64,000 nt of DNA from an uncultured Pseudomonas sp. Its GTDB lineage: Bacteria; Pseudomonadota; Gammaproteobacteria; Pseudomonadales; Pseudomonadaceae. Position 1 is the stretch's first letter; each line of letters begins with the position of its first letter. Position numbers and translations under genes: made by a program. The stretch lies in contig NZ_CAMPHI010000016.1 in NCBI RefSeq assembly GCF_946885955.1, forward strand, positions 40,179-104,178. The letters are read 5' to 3'. Shown one piece after another: positions 8,758 through 19,135 of this stretch. Under the pieces are notes generated by a model. That model did no database searches. It worked only from the letters and a program-made list of their open reading frames with translations, and had not been told where the DNA came from.

Positions 8758-9510
8758 ATGAGCCAATCCGCCATGACTCCTGCCGAGTTCGAGCAGGCGT
8801 TGCGCGCCAAGGGCGCCTACTACCATACCCATCACCCGTTTCATCAGGCGATGTACGCCGGCCGGGCGACTCGCGAGCAGATCCAGGGCTGGGTCGCCAA
8901 CCGCTTCTACTATCAGGTGTGCATTCCGCTCAAGGATGCGGCGATCATGGCCAACTGTCCGGATCGCGATACCCGCCGTGAATGGATCCAGCGCATTCTC
9001 GATCACGACGGCGGCTTCGGCGAGGAGGGTGGCATCGAAGCCTGGCTGCGCCTGGCCGAGGCGGTAGGGTTGACGCGCGAGCAGGTGCTGTCCCAGGAGC
9101 TGGTGCTGCCGGGTGTGCGTTTCGCCGTCGATGCCTACGTCAACTTCGCCCGCCGCGCCAACTGGCAGGAGGCGGCCAGCAGTTCGCTGACCGAGCTGTT
9201 CGCCCCGCAGATCCATCAGTCGCGCCTGGATGCCTGGCCGCAGCACTATCCCTGGATCGACGCCGGCGGTTACGACTACTTCCGCAAGCGGCTGAAGGAA
9301 GCGCGCCGCGATGTCGAGCATGGCCTGCGCATCACCTTGGCGCACTACACCACCTTCGCCGCCCAGCAGCGCATGCTGGACATTCTGCAATTCAAACTGG
9401 ACGTGCTCTGGAGCATGCTCGATGCGATGAGCATGGCCTATGAGCTGGAACGTCCGCCTTATCACACGGTAACCCGCGAAGCGGTTTGGCATCGGGGCAT
9501 CGCGTTATGA
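8758..9510 (+). CDS. pqqC: Pyrroloquinoline-quinone synthase PqqC
   Basis: An all-helical oxidase of 250 residues of the heme-oxygenase/TenA fold. It catalyses the last ring closure and eight-electron oxidation to PQQ. Family segments include [45 protein letters not shown] and [22 protein letters not shown] 8758 is preceded by GGGGAG and yields the standard length; an upstream in-frame start would add non-conserved residues. It lies 28 bp after pqqB. Confidence 0.96.
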   Translation: MSQSAMTPAEFEQALRAKGAYYHTHHPFHQAMYAGRATREQIQGWVANRFYYQVCIPLKDAAIMANCPDRDTRREWIQRILDHDGGFGEEGGIEAWLRLAEAVGLTREQVLSQELVLPGVRFAVDAYVNFARRANWQEAASSSLTELFAPQIHQSRLDAWPQHYPWIDAGGYDYFRKRLKEARRDVEHGLRITLAHYTTFAAQQRMLDILQFKLDVLWSMLDAMSMAYELERPPYHTVTREAVWHRGIAL

Positions 9511-9598
9511 ACCATAGTCAATCGGTGCGCACGGTGCACTCTGCGGCCGCTTTATCCCTTGTAGGCTGCGCCGCGCGCACCACCACGGAGTCGATCGC

Positions 9599-9877
9599 AT
9601 GAGCCAGTCCCTCGACAGCGCGATCCCTAAGCTGCGTCGCGGTTTTCGTCTGCAATGGGAGCCGGTGCAGAGCTGCCATGTGCTGCTGTACCCGGAAGGC
9701 ATGATCAAGCTCAACGACAGCGCCGGAGAAATTCTCAAGCAGGTCAACGGTGAGCACAGCGTGGCGCAGATCATTGCGGCGTTGCGCGGACGCTTTCCGG
9801 ACGTGCCGGGATTGGACGAAGACATCCTGGCCTTTTTGGAGGTAGCCAATGCCCAATTCTGGATCGAGCTGCACTGA
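9599..9877 (+). CDS. pqqD: PqqA-binding chaperone PqqD
   Basis: A RiPP-recognition-element protein of 92 residues. The core is [23 protein letters not shown]. It presents PqqA to the radical SAM enzyme PqqE. Its 3' end overlaps pqqE by 29 bp, implying translational coupling of chaperone and enzyme. Confidence 0.95.
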   Translation: MSQSLDSAIPKLRRGFRLQWEPVQSCHVLLYPEGMIKLNDSAGEILKQVNGEHSVAQIIAALRGRFPDVPGLDEDILAFLEVANAQFWIELH

Positions 9878-11006
9878 CCGTCAGGTGCCCAAGGCCGGCC
9901 CGCCACTATGGCTGCTGGCCGAGCTGACCTATCGCTGCCCGTTGCAGTGCCCGTATTGCTCCAACCCGCTGGATTTCAGCCAGCAGGGCCAGGAGCTGAC
10001 GACCGCCGAATGGATCGAGGTGTTCCGCCAGGCCCGCGAGCTGGGCGCCGCGCAGCTGGGTTTTTCCGGCGGCGAGCCGCTGGTGCGTCAGGACCTGGCC
10101 GAGCTGATCAAGGCGGCGCGCGACCTCGGCTACTACACCAACCTGATCACCTCCGGCATCGGCCTGAGCGAGGCGCGCATTGCCGAGTTCGCCGATGCCG
10201 GGCTGGACCATATCCAGATCAGCTTCCAAGCCGCCGACGAGGAGGTCAACAACCTGCTCGCCGGTTCGAAAAAAGCTTTCGCCCACAAGCTTGCCATGGC
10301 CCGCGCGGTCAAGGCCCACGGCTATCCGATGGTGCTGAATTTCGTTACCCACCGGCACAACATCGACAATATCGAGCGGATCATCGAACTCTGTCTGGAG
10401 CTGGAAGCCGATTTCGTCGAGTTGGCCACCTGTCAGTTCTATGGCTGGGCCGAACTCAACCGCGCCGGCCTGTTGCCGACCCGCGCCCAGTTGGCGCGGG
10501 CCGAACGCATCACCAACGAGTGGCGGGCCAAGCTGGCTGCGCAGAACCACCCGTGCAAGCTGATCTTCGTCACCCCGGATTATTACGAGGAGCGCCCCAA
10601 GGCCTGCATGAACGGCTGGGGCAATCTGTTCCTCGACATCACACCGGATGGCACCGCGCTGCCGTGCCACAGCGCGCGCCAGCTGCCGGTGCAGTTTCCC
10701 AACGTGCGCGAGCACAGCATCGAGCACATCTGGCACCACTCCTTCGGTTTCAACCGCTTCCGCGGCGACGACTGGATGCCCGAGCCCTGCCGTTCGTGCG
10801 ACGACAAGGCCAAGGACTTCGGCGGCTGCCGCTGCCAGGCGTTCATGCTCACTGGCGATGCCGCTAACTCCGACCCGGTGTGCAGCAAGTCGGCGCACCA
10901 CGGCATCATCCTCGCCGCGCGCGAACAGGCCGAACAGGCGCCGGGCGCATTGGACAGCCTGGTGATGCGCAACGAGAAGGCGTCCCAGCTAATCTGCAAG
11001 GCATGA
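9849..11006 (+). CDS. pqqE: PqqA peptide cyclase PqqE (radical SAM-SPASM)
   Basis: An enzyme of 385 residues. The radical SAM motif is CPLQCPYC near residue 30; C-terminal SPASM cysteines are seen in CHSAR, CRSC and [21 protein letters not shown]. It forms the Glu-Tyr carbon-carbon crosslink in PqqA. The start overlaps pqqD and the stop overlaps the next gene as ATGA, so the three genes are coupled. Confidence 0.97.
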   Translation: MPNSGSSCTDRQVPKAGPPLWLLAELTYRCPLQCPYCSNPLDFSQQGQELTTAEWIEVFRQARELGAAQLGFSGGEPLVRQDLAELIKAARDLGYYTNLITSGIGLSEARIAEFADAGLDHIQISFQAADEEVNNLLAGSKKAFAHKLAMARAVKAHGYPMVLNFVTHRHNIDNIERIIELCLELEADFVELATCQFYGWAELNRAGLLPTRAQLARAERITNEWRAKLAAQNHPCKLIFVTPDYYEERPKACMNGWGNLFLDITPDGTALPCHSARQLPVQFPNVREHSIEHIWHHSFGFNRFRGDDWMPEPCRSCDDKAKDFGGCRCQAFMLTGDAANSDPVCSKSAHHGIILAAREQAEQAPGALDSLVMRNEKASQLICKA

Positions 11007-12898
11007 ATAAACCGCAGGTAGCACCATTCGGTTTCTGGGACAGCGACTGGTCGAGCGAGCAGGCGGCCGCAGCCAGCCGCGATTTCGCCGAGCTGCGTGC
11101 CGGCCTCGGCGGGCTGGTGTGGCTGGCATTCGAGCCGGTGGATGGCCGTTCGACGCTTTGGCATTGGACCCCCGACCACCTGCAATGCCTGACGCCGCCG
11201 GGGATCTCGGTGCGCAGCCGGGTCTACGAATATGGTGGCGGCGCCTTCTGCCTGGGCCGCGATGGCCTGGCATATGTCGACGAAAGCGACCAGCAACTCT
11301 ACTGGCAACCGCTCGGCGGGGCGCCGCGTGCGTTGACCCGGCGGGCGGCCTGCCGTTATGGCAACCTGCAGTTCGATGCCCGAGCCGGCGCGATAGTCGC
11401 GGTCGAGGAAAGCCACGACGGGGCGCAGGTCGCACATCGCCTGGTGAGCATCGCCCTGGCCGATGGCGCTCGCGAGGTACTAGCCGAAGGCAGCGACTTC
11501 TACGCCGCGCCGAGCCTGAGCGAGGATGGCCGGCGGCTGGCCTGGATCGAATGGGATAGACCCCAGCAGCCCTGGCTGGCGACGCGGTTATGTACCCGCT
11601 TACGCGCCGACAGCGGCGCCTGGCAGGCAAGGCAAGTCGTCGCCGGCGCCCAGGGTGGACAAGCCTTGCAGCAGCCAGCGTTCGATAGCCGGGGGCGTTT
11701 GCTGGTACTCAGCGATCGCAACGGCTATTGGCAACCCTGGAGGGAAATCCCGCGCGACACCTCGGAAGAGGCGCTGGCTCTCATGCCCTGTGCCGCCGCC
11801 GAACATGCTGGTGCGCCCTGGCAGCTGGGCGCGTGCAATTACCTGGCGCTGGCTGACGAGGCGCTGTTGCTGAGCTGGTTCGACAATGGCTTCGCCGTGC
11901 TGGCCGAGCGCGACGGCAACGGCGAGCGACGTCTGGCCGAGGGCTATAGCCGCTTTCGTCAACTGGCTGCGGATGGGCATTTCTATTACGCGATTGCTGC
12001 AGCGCCCGAGCACGGCAGTGTGGTGCTGGCGATCGACCGCGATAGCCACGAGTGCCGGGTGTTGGCCGGCGCTGCGGCTGTTCTGCCGGCCGCCGAGGTA
12101 TCACGACCGCAGGTATTGCGTTTCGCCAGCGGCGGCGAGGACTGCCACGGGTTTTTCTACCCACCGCATAACAACCGCTTTGCCGGCCCGCCTGACGAGA
12201 AGCCGCCGCTGTTGGTGTTCCTGCACGGCGGGCCGACCTCGGCCTGTTACCCGGTGTTCGACCCGCGCATCCAGTTCTGGACCCAGCGCGGCTTCGCAGT
12301 CGCCGACCTCAATTACCGCGGCAGCAGCGGCTATGGCCGTGCCTACCGCCTGCGCTTGCAAGGCGAGTGGGGCGCGATCGAGGTCGAGGATGCCTGTGCC
12401 CTGGTCGACCATTTGGCAACGCGCGGGCTGATCGACCCGGCCCGCGCCTTTATCCGCGGCGCCAGTGCCGGCGGTTATACCGCGCTCTGCGCCTTGGCCT
12501 TCAGCCGTGTCTTCCGCGGCGGTGCCAGTCTCTACGGGGTCAGCGATCCCCTGGCGTTGCGCCAGGTCACGCACAAGTTCGAGGCCGACTACCTCGACTG
12601 GCTGATCGGTGACCCCGTACGGGACGCCGAGCGCTATGCGGCGCGCACGCCGCTGTTACATGCGGACAAGATCGAGGCGCCGGTAATTTTCTTCCAGGGC
12701 GGCCTCGATGCGGTGGTGCTGCCGGCACAGACCGAAAGCATGGTCGCTGCCTTGAAAGATCGGGGACTGGCGGTGGACTATCATCTGTATCCCGAGGAGC
12801 GCCACGGCTTTCGCCAGGCCGGCAATCAGGCCCATGCGCTGGAGCGCGAATGGCGCTTCTACCAGCATCTGCTGACGGAAACGGAGCGGCCGTCTTAG
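11003..12898 (+). CDS. pqqH: S9-family prolyl-oligopeptidase-like peptidase PqqH
   Basis: A protein of 631 residues: an N-terminal beta-propeller-like half and a C-terminal alpha/beta hydrolase half. The nucleophile motif is GASAGGY, with the catalytic Asp in GGLDAVVL and the His in EERHGF. It overlaps pqqE by ATGA. P. aeruginosa has the same gene at this place (pqqH, PA1990). A role in cleaving the cross-linked PqqA product is plausible but unproven. No pqqF is in the window. There is no signal peptide, so it is cytoplasmic. Confidence 0.9.
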   Translation: MNKPQVAPFGFWDSDWSSEQAAAASRDFAELRAGLGGLVWLAFEPVDGRSTLWHWTPDHLQCLTPPGISVRSRVYEYGGGAFCLGRDGLAYVDESDQQLYWQPLGGAPRALTRRAACRYGNLQFDARAGAIVAVEESHDGAQVAHRLVSIALADGAREVLAEGSDFYAAPSLSEDGRRLAWIEWDRPQQPWLATRLCTRLRADSGAWQARQVVAGAQGGQALQQPAFDSRGRLLVLSDRNGYWQPWREIPRDTSEEALALMPCAAAEHAGAPWQLGACNYLALADEALLLSWFDNGFAVLAERDGNGERRLAEGYSRFRQLAADGHFYYAIAAAPEHGSVVLAIDRDSHECRVLAGAAAVLPAAEVSRPQVLRFASGGEDCHGFFYPPHNNRFAGPPDEKPPLLVFLHGGPTSACYPVFDPRIQFWTQRGFAVADLNYRGSSGYGRAYRLRLQGEWGAIEVEDACALVDHLATRGLIDPARAFIRGASAGGYTALCALAFSRVFRGGASLYGVSDPLALRQVTHKFEADYLDWLIGDPVRDAERYAARTPLLHADKIEAPVIFFQGGLDAVVLPAQTESMVAALKDRGLAVDYHLYPEERHGFRQAGNQAHALEREWRFYQHLLTETERPS

Positions 12899-12984
12899 AG
12901 GCACGCTAGCCGACTCTGGTTGCATTGCATTGGCAGGCGAATGCAGTAGGCTGAGAGCCGTTGAGAACAATAATAGGCCGAGGC

Positions 12985-14148
12985 ATGAACGCCGATATCA
13001 GTTTGCATCGTAAATTCGTTTCGCCGGAAATCGTCTTCGGCGCCGGCTGCCGGCATAGCGTCGGCAATTACGCCAGTAACTACGGCGCACGCAAGGTGTT
13101 GCTGGTCTCGGACCCCGGCGTGCTTGCCGCCGGTTGGGTCGCCGATGTCCAGGCCAGCTTGCAGGGGCAGGGGATCGAGCACTGCCTGTACACCCAGGTT
13201 TCGCCCAATCCGCGTTCCGAGGAGGTGATGAGCGGTGCCGAGATCTACCGCAGCGAGGGTTGTAACGCGATAGTCGCGGTCGGCGGCGGCAGCCCGATGG
13301 ACTGCGCCAAGGGCATCGGCATCGCCGTCGCCCATGGTCGCAATATCATCGAGTTCGAGGGCGTCGATACCCTCCGTGTGCCGAGCCCGCCGCTGATTTT
13401 GATCCCGACCACGGCCGGTACCTCGGCCGATGTCTCGCAGTTCGTGATCATCTCCAACCAGGACGAGCGGATGAAGTTCTCCATCGTCAGCAAGGGCGCG
13501 GTGCCCGACGTGTCGCTGATCGACCCGGAAACCACCCTGAGCATGGACCCGTTCCTCTCCGCCTGCACCGGCATCGATGCCCTGGTGCATGCCATCGAAG
13601 CGTTCGTGTCCACCGGCGCCGGCGCCTTGACCGATTCCCATGCGTTGGAAGCGATGCGCCTGATCAATGGCAACCTGGTGGCGATGATCGCCAACCCCAA
13701 CGATATCGCCCTGCGCGAGAAAATCATGCTCGGCAGCATGCAGGCCGGCCTGGCCTTCTCCAATGCGATTCTCGGTGCAGTGCATGCGATGTCCCACAGC
13801 CTTGGCGGCTTTCTCGACCTGCCCCATGGGCTGTGCAATGCGGTGCTGGTCGAGCATGTGGTGGCATTCAATTACAACGCCTCGCCCGAGCGCTTCAGGA
13901 TGGTCGCCGAAACCCTCGGTATCGACTGTCGCGGGCTCAGCCATGCGCAGATCCGCCCACGTTTGATCGAACACCTGATCCGCTTCAAGCAGGCGGTGGG
14001 CTTCCACGAAACCCTCGGCTTGCATGGCGTTGGCACCAGCGATATACCCTTCCTCTCGCGCAATGCCATGCAGGACCCGTGCATCCTCACCAATCCGCGG
14101 GATTCGACCCAGCGCGATGTCGAGGTCGTGTATGCAGAAGCCCTCTGA
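12985..14148 (+). CDS. ercA: Iron-containing alcohol dehydrogenase ErcA
   Basis: A group III metal-dependent alcohol dehydrogenase of 387 residues. The NAD-binding motif is VGGGSPMDCAKGIGI; metal-ligand region CTGIDALVHAIEAFVS and the His-rich HAMSHSLGGFLDLPHGLCNAVL are intact. In P. aeruginosa ErcA (PA1991) belongs to the regulatory set for PQQ-dependent ethanol oxidation, next to pqqH. ATG 12985 was preferred over the upstream TTG because it matches the family N-terminus. The 3' end overlaps the kinase gene by 17 bp. Confidence 0.9.
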   Translation: MNADISLHRKFVSPEIVFGAGCRHSVGNYASNYGARKVLLVSDPGVLAAGWVADVQASLQGQGIEHCLYTQVSPNPRSEEVMSGAEIYRSEGCNAIVAVGGGSPMDCAKGIGIAVAHGRNIIEFEGVDTLRVPSPPLILIPTTAGTSADVSQFVIISNQDERMKFSIVSKGAVPDVSLIDPETTLSMDPFLSACTGIDALVHAIEAFVSTGAGALTDSHALEAMRLINGNLVAMIANPNDIALREKIMLGSMQAGLAFSNAILGAVHAMSHSLGGFLDLPHGLCNAVLVEHVVAFNYNASPERFRMVAETLGIDCRGLSHAQIRPRLIEHLIRFKQAVGFHETLGLHGVGTSDIPFLSRNAMQDPCILTNPRDSTQRDVEVVYAEAL

Positions 14149-15862
14149 CGATCAGCGTCAGGCGCTCAATGCGCTGCTCGGGTTGGGTGGCCATTCGGTA
14201 CGCAAGAGCCATTACCCCGAGCTGTTGGCGCGTTTGGAGGAGCTGGAGGCCGAGCGCAATCGCTATAAATGGCTGTTCGAGCACGCGGTGCATGGCATCT
14301 TTCAGGCCAGCCTGCAGGACGGTATGCGCGCCGCCAACCCGGCGTTGGCGCGCATGCTCGGCTACGACGACCCGCAGCAGGTGCTCTGGTCGATGAGCGA
14401 TCTGCAGCATTTGTTCGTCGGGGGCGCGGAGGAGTTGCAGCGAATTCGCCAGGTGCTGACCACCGAACCGGGGTTGTTCTGGTATGAAACCCAGTTACGG
14501 CGCCAGGATGGCAGCGTCATCGATGTGCTGATCAACCTGCTGCTCAAACCCGATGCGCAGGGTTTGTTCGAGGGCTTCGTCGCCGATATCACCGAGCGCA
14601 AGCAAGCGCAGCAGCGCTTGCAGCAGCTCAACGACGAACTTGAACAACGGGTCGGTGCACGCACCGCCGAACTGCAGGAAGTCAATCGCCATTTGCTGGA
14701 GCAGATCGTCGAGCGTAAACGCATCGAAGGGGCGCTGCGTGAGGCGCGCGACGCCGCCGAAGCCGCCAACCTGAGCAAGGACAAGTACCTGGCGACCGCC
14801 AGCCACGATTTGCTGCAGCCGCTGAACGCCGCGCGGCTGTTGATCTCCACCCTGCGCGAACGCAGCTTGCCGGCGGCCGAGCACAACCTGGTCGAGCGCA
14901 GCCACCAGGCCCTGGAAGGCGCCGAGGATCTGCTCACCGATTTGCTGGACATTTCCAAGCTCGATCAGGCGGCGATCAAGCCCGATATCGATGTGTACCG
15001 CCTGGAAGAATTGCTTGCGCCCCTGGCCTCGGAGTTCCAACCGGTGGCCGCCGCCGAGGGTCTGAGCCTCAAGGTGCGCATCGCTCCTCATGCGATCAGC
15101 ACGGATTTCCGTTTGCTCACGCGGATCCTGCGCAACTTTCTCAGCAATGCCTGCCGCTATACCGAGCAGGGCGGCATTCTGCTCGGCGCCCGCAAACGCG
15201 GCGACTTTCTTGAGATCCAGGTCTGGGACAGCGGGCGCGGCATCCCCGAGGATCAGCTGGAGCGGGTGTTCCTCGAGTTCAACCAACTGGATACCGGGCG
15301 CGCTGCGGAGCGCCGCGGGGTCGGGCTCGGCCTGGCGATCGTCGACCGCATCGCGCGCATGCTCGGTTATCCGGTCAAGGTCCGTTCGCAACCGGGACGC
15401 GGCTCGGTATTCAGCATCCGGGTGCCGCTGGCGAAACAACCAGCGATGTTGCCAGTTGCGCCACTGCCACGCGCGTCCGCGGGCGATCCATTGCCGGGGC
15501 GGCGCTTGCTGGTGTTGGACAATGAACTGAGCATTCTCCACAGCATGGCCGCGTTGCTTGGGCAGTGGGGCTGTGAAGTGGTCACGGCGGTCGACCAGCA
15601 GGCCGCTCTGGAGGTCTTGGGTGCGCAGGCGCCGGACTTGATTCTGGCGGACTTTCACCTCGATCACGGGGAGACCGGCAACCGGGTGGTGCAGGCATTA
15701 AGGGAACACTACGCCTGCGATATCCCCGCGGTGATGATTACCGCCGATCGCAGCGATCAATGTCGCCGCGAGCTGCAGCAGATGGGCGTGCCCTTGCTCA
15801 ATAAACCGGTGAAGCCGGCCAAGCTGCGGGCGGTACTGAGTCAGATGTTGTGCGAGTCGTAA
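14132..15862 (+). CDS. ercS: Hybrid sensor histidine kinase ErcS
   Basis: A protein of 576 residues with no membrane segment. Order: PAS domain (about 35-160), coiled coil (QQRLQQLNDELEQRVGARTAELQ), HisKA with phosphorylated His in ATASHDLLQPL, ATPase domain with LRNFLSNACRYTEQGG and DSGRGIPEDQ, then a receiver domain with LDNE, phospho-Asp in LILADFHLD and Lys in LLNKPVKP. It matches ErcS (PA1992) by position behind ercA. It probably senses metabolic state and signals to the ethanol-oxidation regulators. Confidence 0.88.
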   Translation: MQKPSDDQRQALNALLGLGGHSVRKSHYPELLARLEELEAERNRYKWLFEHAVHGIFQASLQDGMRAANPALARMLGYDDPQQVLWSMSDLQHLFVGGAEELQRIRQVLTTEPGLFWYETQLRRQDGSVIDVLINLLLKPDAQGLFEGFVADITERKQAQQRLQQLNDELEQRVGARTAELQEVNRHLLEQIVERKRIEGALREARDAAEAANLSKDKYLATASHDLLQPLNAARLLISTLRERSLPAAEHNLVERSHQALEGAEDLLTDLLDISKLDQAAIKPDIDVYRLEELLAPLASEFQPVAAAEGLSLKVRIAPHAISTDFRLLTRILRNFLSNACRYTEQGGILLGARKRGDFLEIQVWDSGRGIPEDQLERVFLEFNQLDTGRAAERRGVGLGLAIVDRIARMLGYPVKVRSQPGRGSVFSIRVPLAKQPAMLPVAPLPRASAGDPLPGRRLLVLDNELSILHSMAALLGQWGCEVVTAVDQQAALEVLGAQAPDLILADFHLDHGETGNRVVQALREHYACDIPAVMITADRSDQCRRELQQMGVPLLNKPVKPAKLRAVLSQMLCES

Positions 15863-15934
15863 TTCTGAGTTGGCGGGTGTGGAACGCTTGAGTATTTGCC
15901 TGGTCGAATCAGAAGTCGATAAGGAGAAATTACC

Positions 15935-16336
15935 ATGCTAAAGCCATCGTTATTCCGTCGTTTGGCCGCTTTTTTGGCGATTTTCCACCTACTGCTGGTT
16001 GTCCAGATACCCATGGCCAACGCAGCGATGATCGGCACCCCCGAGGTGCTGAACGAGCAGCAACAATCGGTCGACCGCCAGCAGTTGCTTGGCATGCTCG
16101 ATGACCAGGGTGTGCAGGAAAAATTACTCGCCATGGGAGTCGACCGTGCGCAGGTCGAGAAGCGGATCAATAGCCTGACCAACGCCGAACTGGCGCAATT
16201 CAATCAACAACTGGCCGATGCGCCTGCCGGCGCTGGTGTATTGGGGGTCATTGTATTGTTCTTGGTGATCTTCATCGTCACGGATATGCTCTGCGCGACC
16301 AATATCTTCAGTTTCGTAAAATGCATAAATCGCTGA
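15935..16336 (+). CDS. PA2779-family membrane protein
   Basis: A protein of 133 residues with an N-terminal membrane or signal segment (LAAFLAIFHLLLVVQIPMANA) and a second hydrophobic helix near the C-terminus (GVLGVIVLFLVIFIVTDML). The middle is polar and Gln-rich. The family is nearly always found just before a PA2778-type C39 peptidase, as here: the genes overlap by 16 bp. Function is unknown; they probably act together in the envelope. AAGGAG precedes the ATG. Confidence 0.82.
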   Translation: MLKPSLFRRLAAFLAIFHLLLVVQIPMANAAMIGTPEVLNEQQQSVDRQQLLGMLDDQGVQEKLLAMGVDRAQVEKRINSLTNAELAQFNQQLADAPAGAGVLGVIVLFLVIFIVTDMLCATNIFSFVKCINR

Positions 16337-17292
16337 GTACCAGTCGTTTTCTTCCGTTTGCGTTGATTCTCTTGCTTGCAGCCTGTTCGAGGTCTCCGGT
16401 GTTACCGCCGGAGACCTCGCGTCTGCCTGAGCGGGTCGAGTTGAGCGATGTTCCGTTTTTCCCTCAAAGCGCCTATCAGTGCGGGCCGGCGGCGCTCGCC
16501 ACCATGCTCAACCAGCGTGGGGTGACGACCAGTCCGGGTCTGCTCAAGGATCAGGTATTCATCCCGGATCGCGAGGGCAGCCTGCAGATCGAAATGGTCG
16601 CAACGGCGCGCACTCACGACATGCTGGTCTACCCGTTGCAGCCGCGTCTCGAGGCTGTGCTGGCCGAGGTGGCGGCGGGCAATCCGGTGTTGGTGCTGCA
16701 GAACCTGGCACTCGACTGGTACCCCATGTGGCATTTCGCGGTGGTGGTCGGCTACGACCGGCGGGAACGGACGTTGATCCTGCGCTCCGGTACGACGCGG
16801 CGCTGGCTGACCGATTTCGGCACCTTCGACAAGACCTGGGCGCGCGGCGGACGCTGGGCCGTACTGACATTGCCCGCCGATACCTTGCCCGCGCAGGCTG
16901 AGTTGCGCACTTGGCTCAAGGCCGCCAGCGATCTTGAAGAGACCGGGCGCACCGATGCTGCGCAACGCGCTTACCGTACCGCCGTACGGCAGTGGCCCGC
17001 TGAATCGGTCGCCTGGTTTTCTCTGGCCAACAGCCGTTACGCGAGTGGCGATATCTCGGGCGCCGAAAGCGCCTTGCGCGAGAGTCTGGCGCATCAACCC
17101 GATTTCGCCGCCGGCTGGTTCAACCTGTCGCAGGTATTGAGCGAGCGCGGCTGCACGGATGGAGGAGAGCGGGCCCGGGCCTGTGCGCAGCGCCTGGCGC
17201 CCGAGGATAAGCGCTTCGCCGCAAGTTCGGGTGGGGCGGCAAAGGCAACCGGCCAATGTGCGGTACTGCCGCTGTGTCCTGTGGTCGATTGA
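16321..17292 (+). CDS. PA2778-family C39-like cysteine peptidase lipoprotein with TPR
   Basis: A protein of 323 residues. The lipoprotein signal ends LLLAACS. The C39-like domain has the Cys in SAYQCGPAALATML and the His in MWHFAVVVGYD. A C-terminal TPR stretch follows (ESVAWFSLANSRYASGDISGAESALRESLAHQPDFAAGWFNL). It overlaps the PA2779-like gene upstream, indicating coupling. The substrate is unknown; one hypothesis is processing of secreted or envelope peptides. Confidence 0.88.
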   Translation: MHKSLSTSRFLPFALILLLAACSRSPVLPPETSRLPERVELSDVPFFPQSAYQCGPAALATMLNQRGVTTSPGLLKDQVFIPDREGSLQIEMVATARTHDMLVYPLQPRLEAVLAEVAAGNPVLVLQNLALDWYPMWHFAVVVGYDRRERTLILRSGTTRRWLTDFGTFDKTWARGGRWAVLTLPADTLPAQAELRTWLKAASDLEETGRTDAAQRAYRTAVRQWPAESVAWFSLANSRYASGDISGAESALRESLAHQPDFAAGWFNLSQVLSERGCTDGGERARACAQRLAPEDKRFAASSGGAAKATGQCAVLPLCPVVD

Positions 17293-17306
17293 TTCGCGTA
17301 TAAACG

Positions 17307-17336
17307 AAAACGGCGCCCGATGAAGGCGCCGTTTTT
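17307..17336. terminator. Bidirectional intrinsic terminator
   Basis: AAAACGGCGCC, a 6-nt loop, then AGGCGCCGTTTTT. It has an A-tract on one side and a T-tract on the other, between convergent genes, so it can end both transcripts. Confidence 0.92.
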
Positions 17337-17351
17337 ATTTCGAGCGGGGAA

Positions 17352-18635
17352 TCAGAAACCCAGTTTGTCGCGCAAGCTGTAGTACCAGGCACCCATGGCG
17401 GTGAAGGGAACGCGCAACAGTTGGCCACCCGGGAACGGGTAATGCGGCAGCTCGGCGAAAGCGTCGAAACGCTCGGCCTGACCACGCAGCGCTTCGGCCA
17501 CTATCTTGCCGGCCAGGTGGGTGTAGGTCACACCATGGCCGCTGCAGCCTTGCGAATAATAGATATTGTCACCGAGACGGCCGACCTGCGGCAGGCGCGA
17601 GAGGGTCAGAAGGAAGTTGCCGGTCCAGGCGTAATCGATTTTCACATCTTTCAACTGTGGAAAGGCTTTGAGCATCTTCGGCCGGATGATCGCCTCGATG
17701 TTCGCCGGGTCGCGGGCGCCATAGACCACGCCGCCGCCGAAGATCAGGCGCTTGTCGCCACTGAGGCGGTAGTAGTCGAGCAGGTAGTTGCAGTCTTCGA
17801 TGCAGTAATCCTGCGGTAGCAGGCTTTTCGCCAGCTCGTCGGACAGCGGCTCGGTGGTGATCACCTGAGTACCGCAGGGCATCGATTTGGCCGATAGTTC
17901 GGGAATCAGATTGCCCAGGTACGCGTTACCGGCAATCACCACGAACTTCGCTTTGATGCGCCCGTTCGGCGTATGCACCGCCGGGTTGGCCCCACGCTCG
18001 ATGCGTATGGCCGGCGTTTGTTCGTAAATTATCCCGCCGAGCGATTCGACCGCGGCGGCTTCCCCCAGGGCCAGGTTGAGGGGATGAATGTGGCCGCCGC
18101 TCATATCGAGCATGCCGCCTTTATAGATATCGGTTCCCACCACTTCGCGAATGCGCTTGGCATCCATCAGTTCGAGTTGGGTATGACCGTAGCGCTCCCA
18201 TAGTTTTTTCTGCGACTCGAGGTGCTGCATATGCTTGACGGTATTGGCGGCAAATACACCGCCGTCTTTCAAGTCGCACTGGATATCGTATTTGGCGATG
18301 CGTTCGCGAATGATTCTGCCGCCTTCGAACGCCATCTTGCCCAGCAGTTGCGCCTGCTTCGGGCCGACGCTGCGCTCGATCACGTCGATGTCGCGGCTAT
18401 AGCTGTTGACGATTTGCCCACCGTTGCGCCCGGAAGCGCCGAAACCGACTTTGGCGGCTTCGACGATGCTGACCTTGAAGCCGTTCTCCAACAGGGCGAT
18501 CGCTGTCGACAGGCCGGTGTAGCCGGCGCCGACGATGCACACATCGGTTTCTACTTCGCCGTGCAGCTCAGGGCGAGCCGGGGCCGCGTTGGCGGAAGCG
18601 GCGTAATAGGATCGGGGATAGGCCGTGTGCGTCAT
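17352..18635 (-). CDS. pauB: Gamma-glutamylputrescine oxidase-type FAD oxidoreductase
   Basis: An amino-acid-oxidase-like flavoprotein of 427 residues. The FAD motif VCIVGAGYTGLSTAIALLE is near residue 32, ASGRNGGQIVNSY follows, and GCSGHGVTYTHLAGKIVAE is close to the C-terminus. It resembles PuuB/PauB, which oxidise gamma-glutamylated putrescine in polyamine catabolism. Pseudomonas has several PauB paralogues and this could be any of them. It stands alone, ends at the shared terminator and faces tRNA-Val upstream. Confidence 0.82.
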   Translation of the reverse strand: MTHTAYPRSYYAASANAAPARPELHGEVETDVCIVGAGYTGLSTAIALLENGFKVSIVEAAKVGFGASGRNGGQIVNSYSRDIDVIERSVGPKQAQLLGKMAFEGGRIIRERIAKYDIQCDLKDGGVFAANTVKHMQHLESQKKLWERYGHTQLELMDAKRIREVVGTDIYKGGMLDMSGGHIHPLNLALGEAAAVESLGGIIYEQTPAIRIERGANPAVHTPNGRIKAKFVVIAGNAYLGNLIPELSAKSMPCGTQVITTEPLSDELAKSLLPQDYCIEDCNYLLDYYRLSGDKRLIFGGGVVYGARDPANIEAIIRPKMLKAFPQLKDVKIDYAWTGNFLLTLSRLPQVGRLGDNIYYSQGCSGHGVTYTHLAGKIVAEALRGQAERFDAFAELPHYPFPGGQLLRVPFTAMGAWYYSLRDKLGF

Positions 18636-18818
18636 TTTGCAACCTCTGTTCTTTATTTTTTACGAATACGCCGATGCTACCCGAGATAAAAATCGCCGGC
18701 TAGTGCCTGTCCAAAATATTAAACGCCCTGGAGAACAGTAAAAAATTCGCTTATTCAGTCAGTTAGCGAAAAAACAGTTGACTCTTATGCGCGCCTCCGT
18801 AGAATGCGCACCCATCGG

Positions 18819-18895
18819 AGGCACATAGCTCAGTTGGTTAGAGCACCACCTTGACATGGTGGGGGTCGTTGGTTCGAATCCAATTGTGCCTACCA
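18819..18895 (+). tRNA. tRNA-Val (GAC)
   Basis: A tRNA of 77 nt with encoded CCA. The acceptor stem AGGCACA pairs with TGTGCCT; the anticodon stem CCACC/GGTGG encloses TTGACAT, giving anticodon GAC. The T arm contains GGTTCGAATCC. It is followed at once by an intrinsic terminator. Confidence 0.97.
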
Positions 18896-18903
18896 AATTC
18901 GAT

Positions 18904-18932
18904 AAAAAGGGTCGCCCAGGCGACCCTTTTTT
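18904..18932. terminator. Terminator after tRNA-Val
   Basis: AAAAAGGGTCGCC, loop CAG, then GGCGACCCTTTTTT. A strong stem with a T-tract. Confidence 0.92.
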
Positions 18933-19135
18933 ATTGGGCGGCTTGCCAGGGGCGAGGCTTTCTGGAAGCATCCCAGCGCTTATCCCGTGTAGAAAACCTC
19001 CAGTGAACCCGGTTCGGTTTTGGTTGGCTTAACAGGCTCCTGCCACTGTATGGCAGGCATACCACTGAATCGCTTACTGGCTCATCCCAACCCATGTGGC
19101 CTTTGGTAGAGGTCACCACTAGGAGAGGAGGCGCC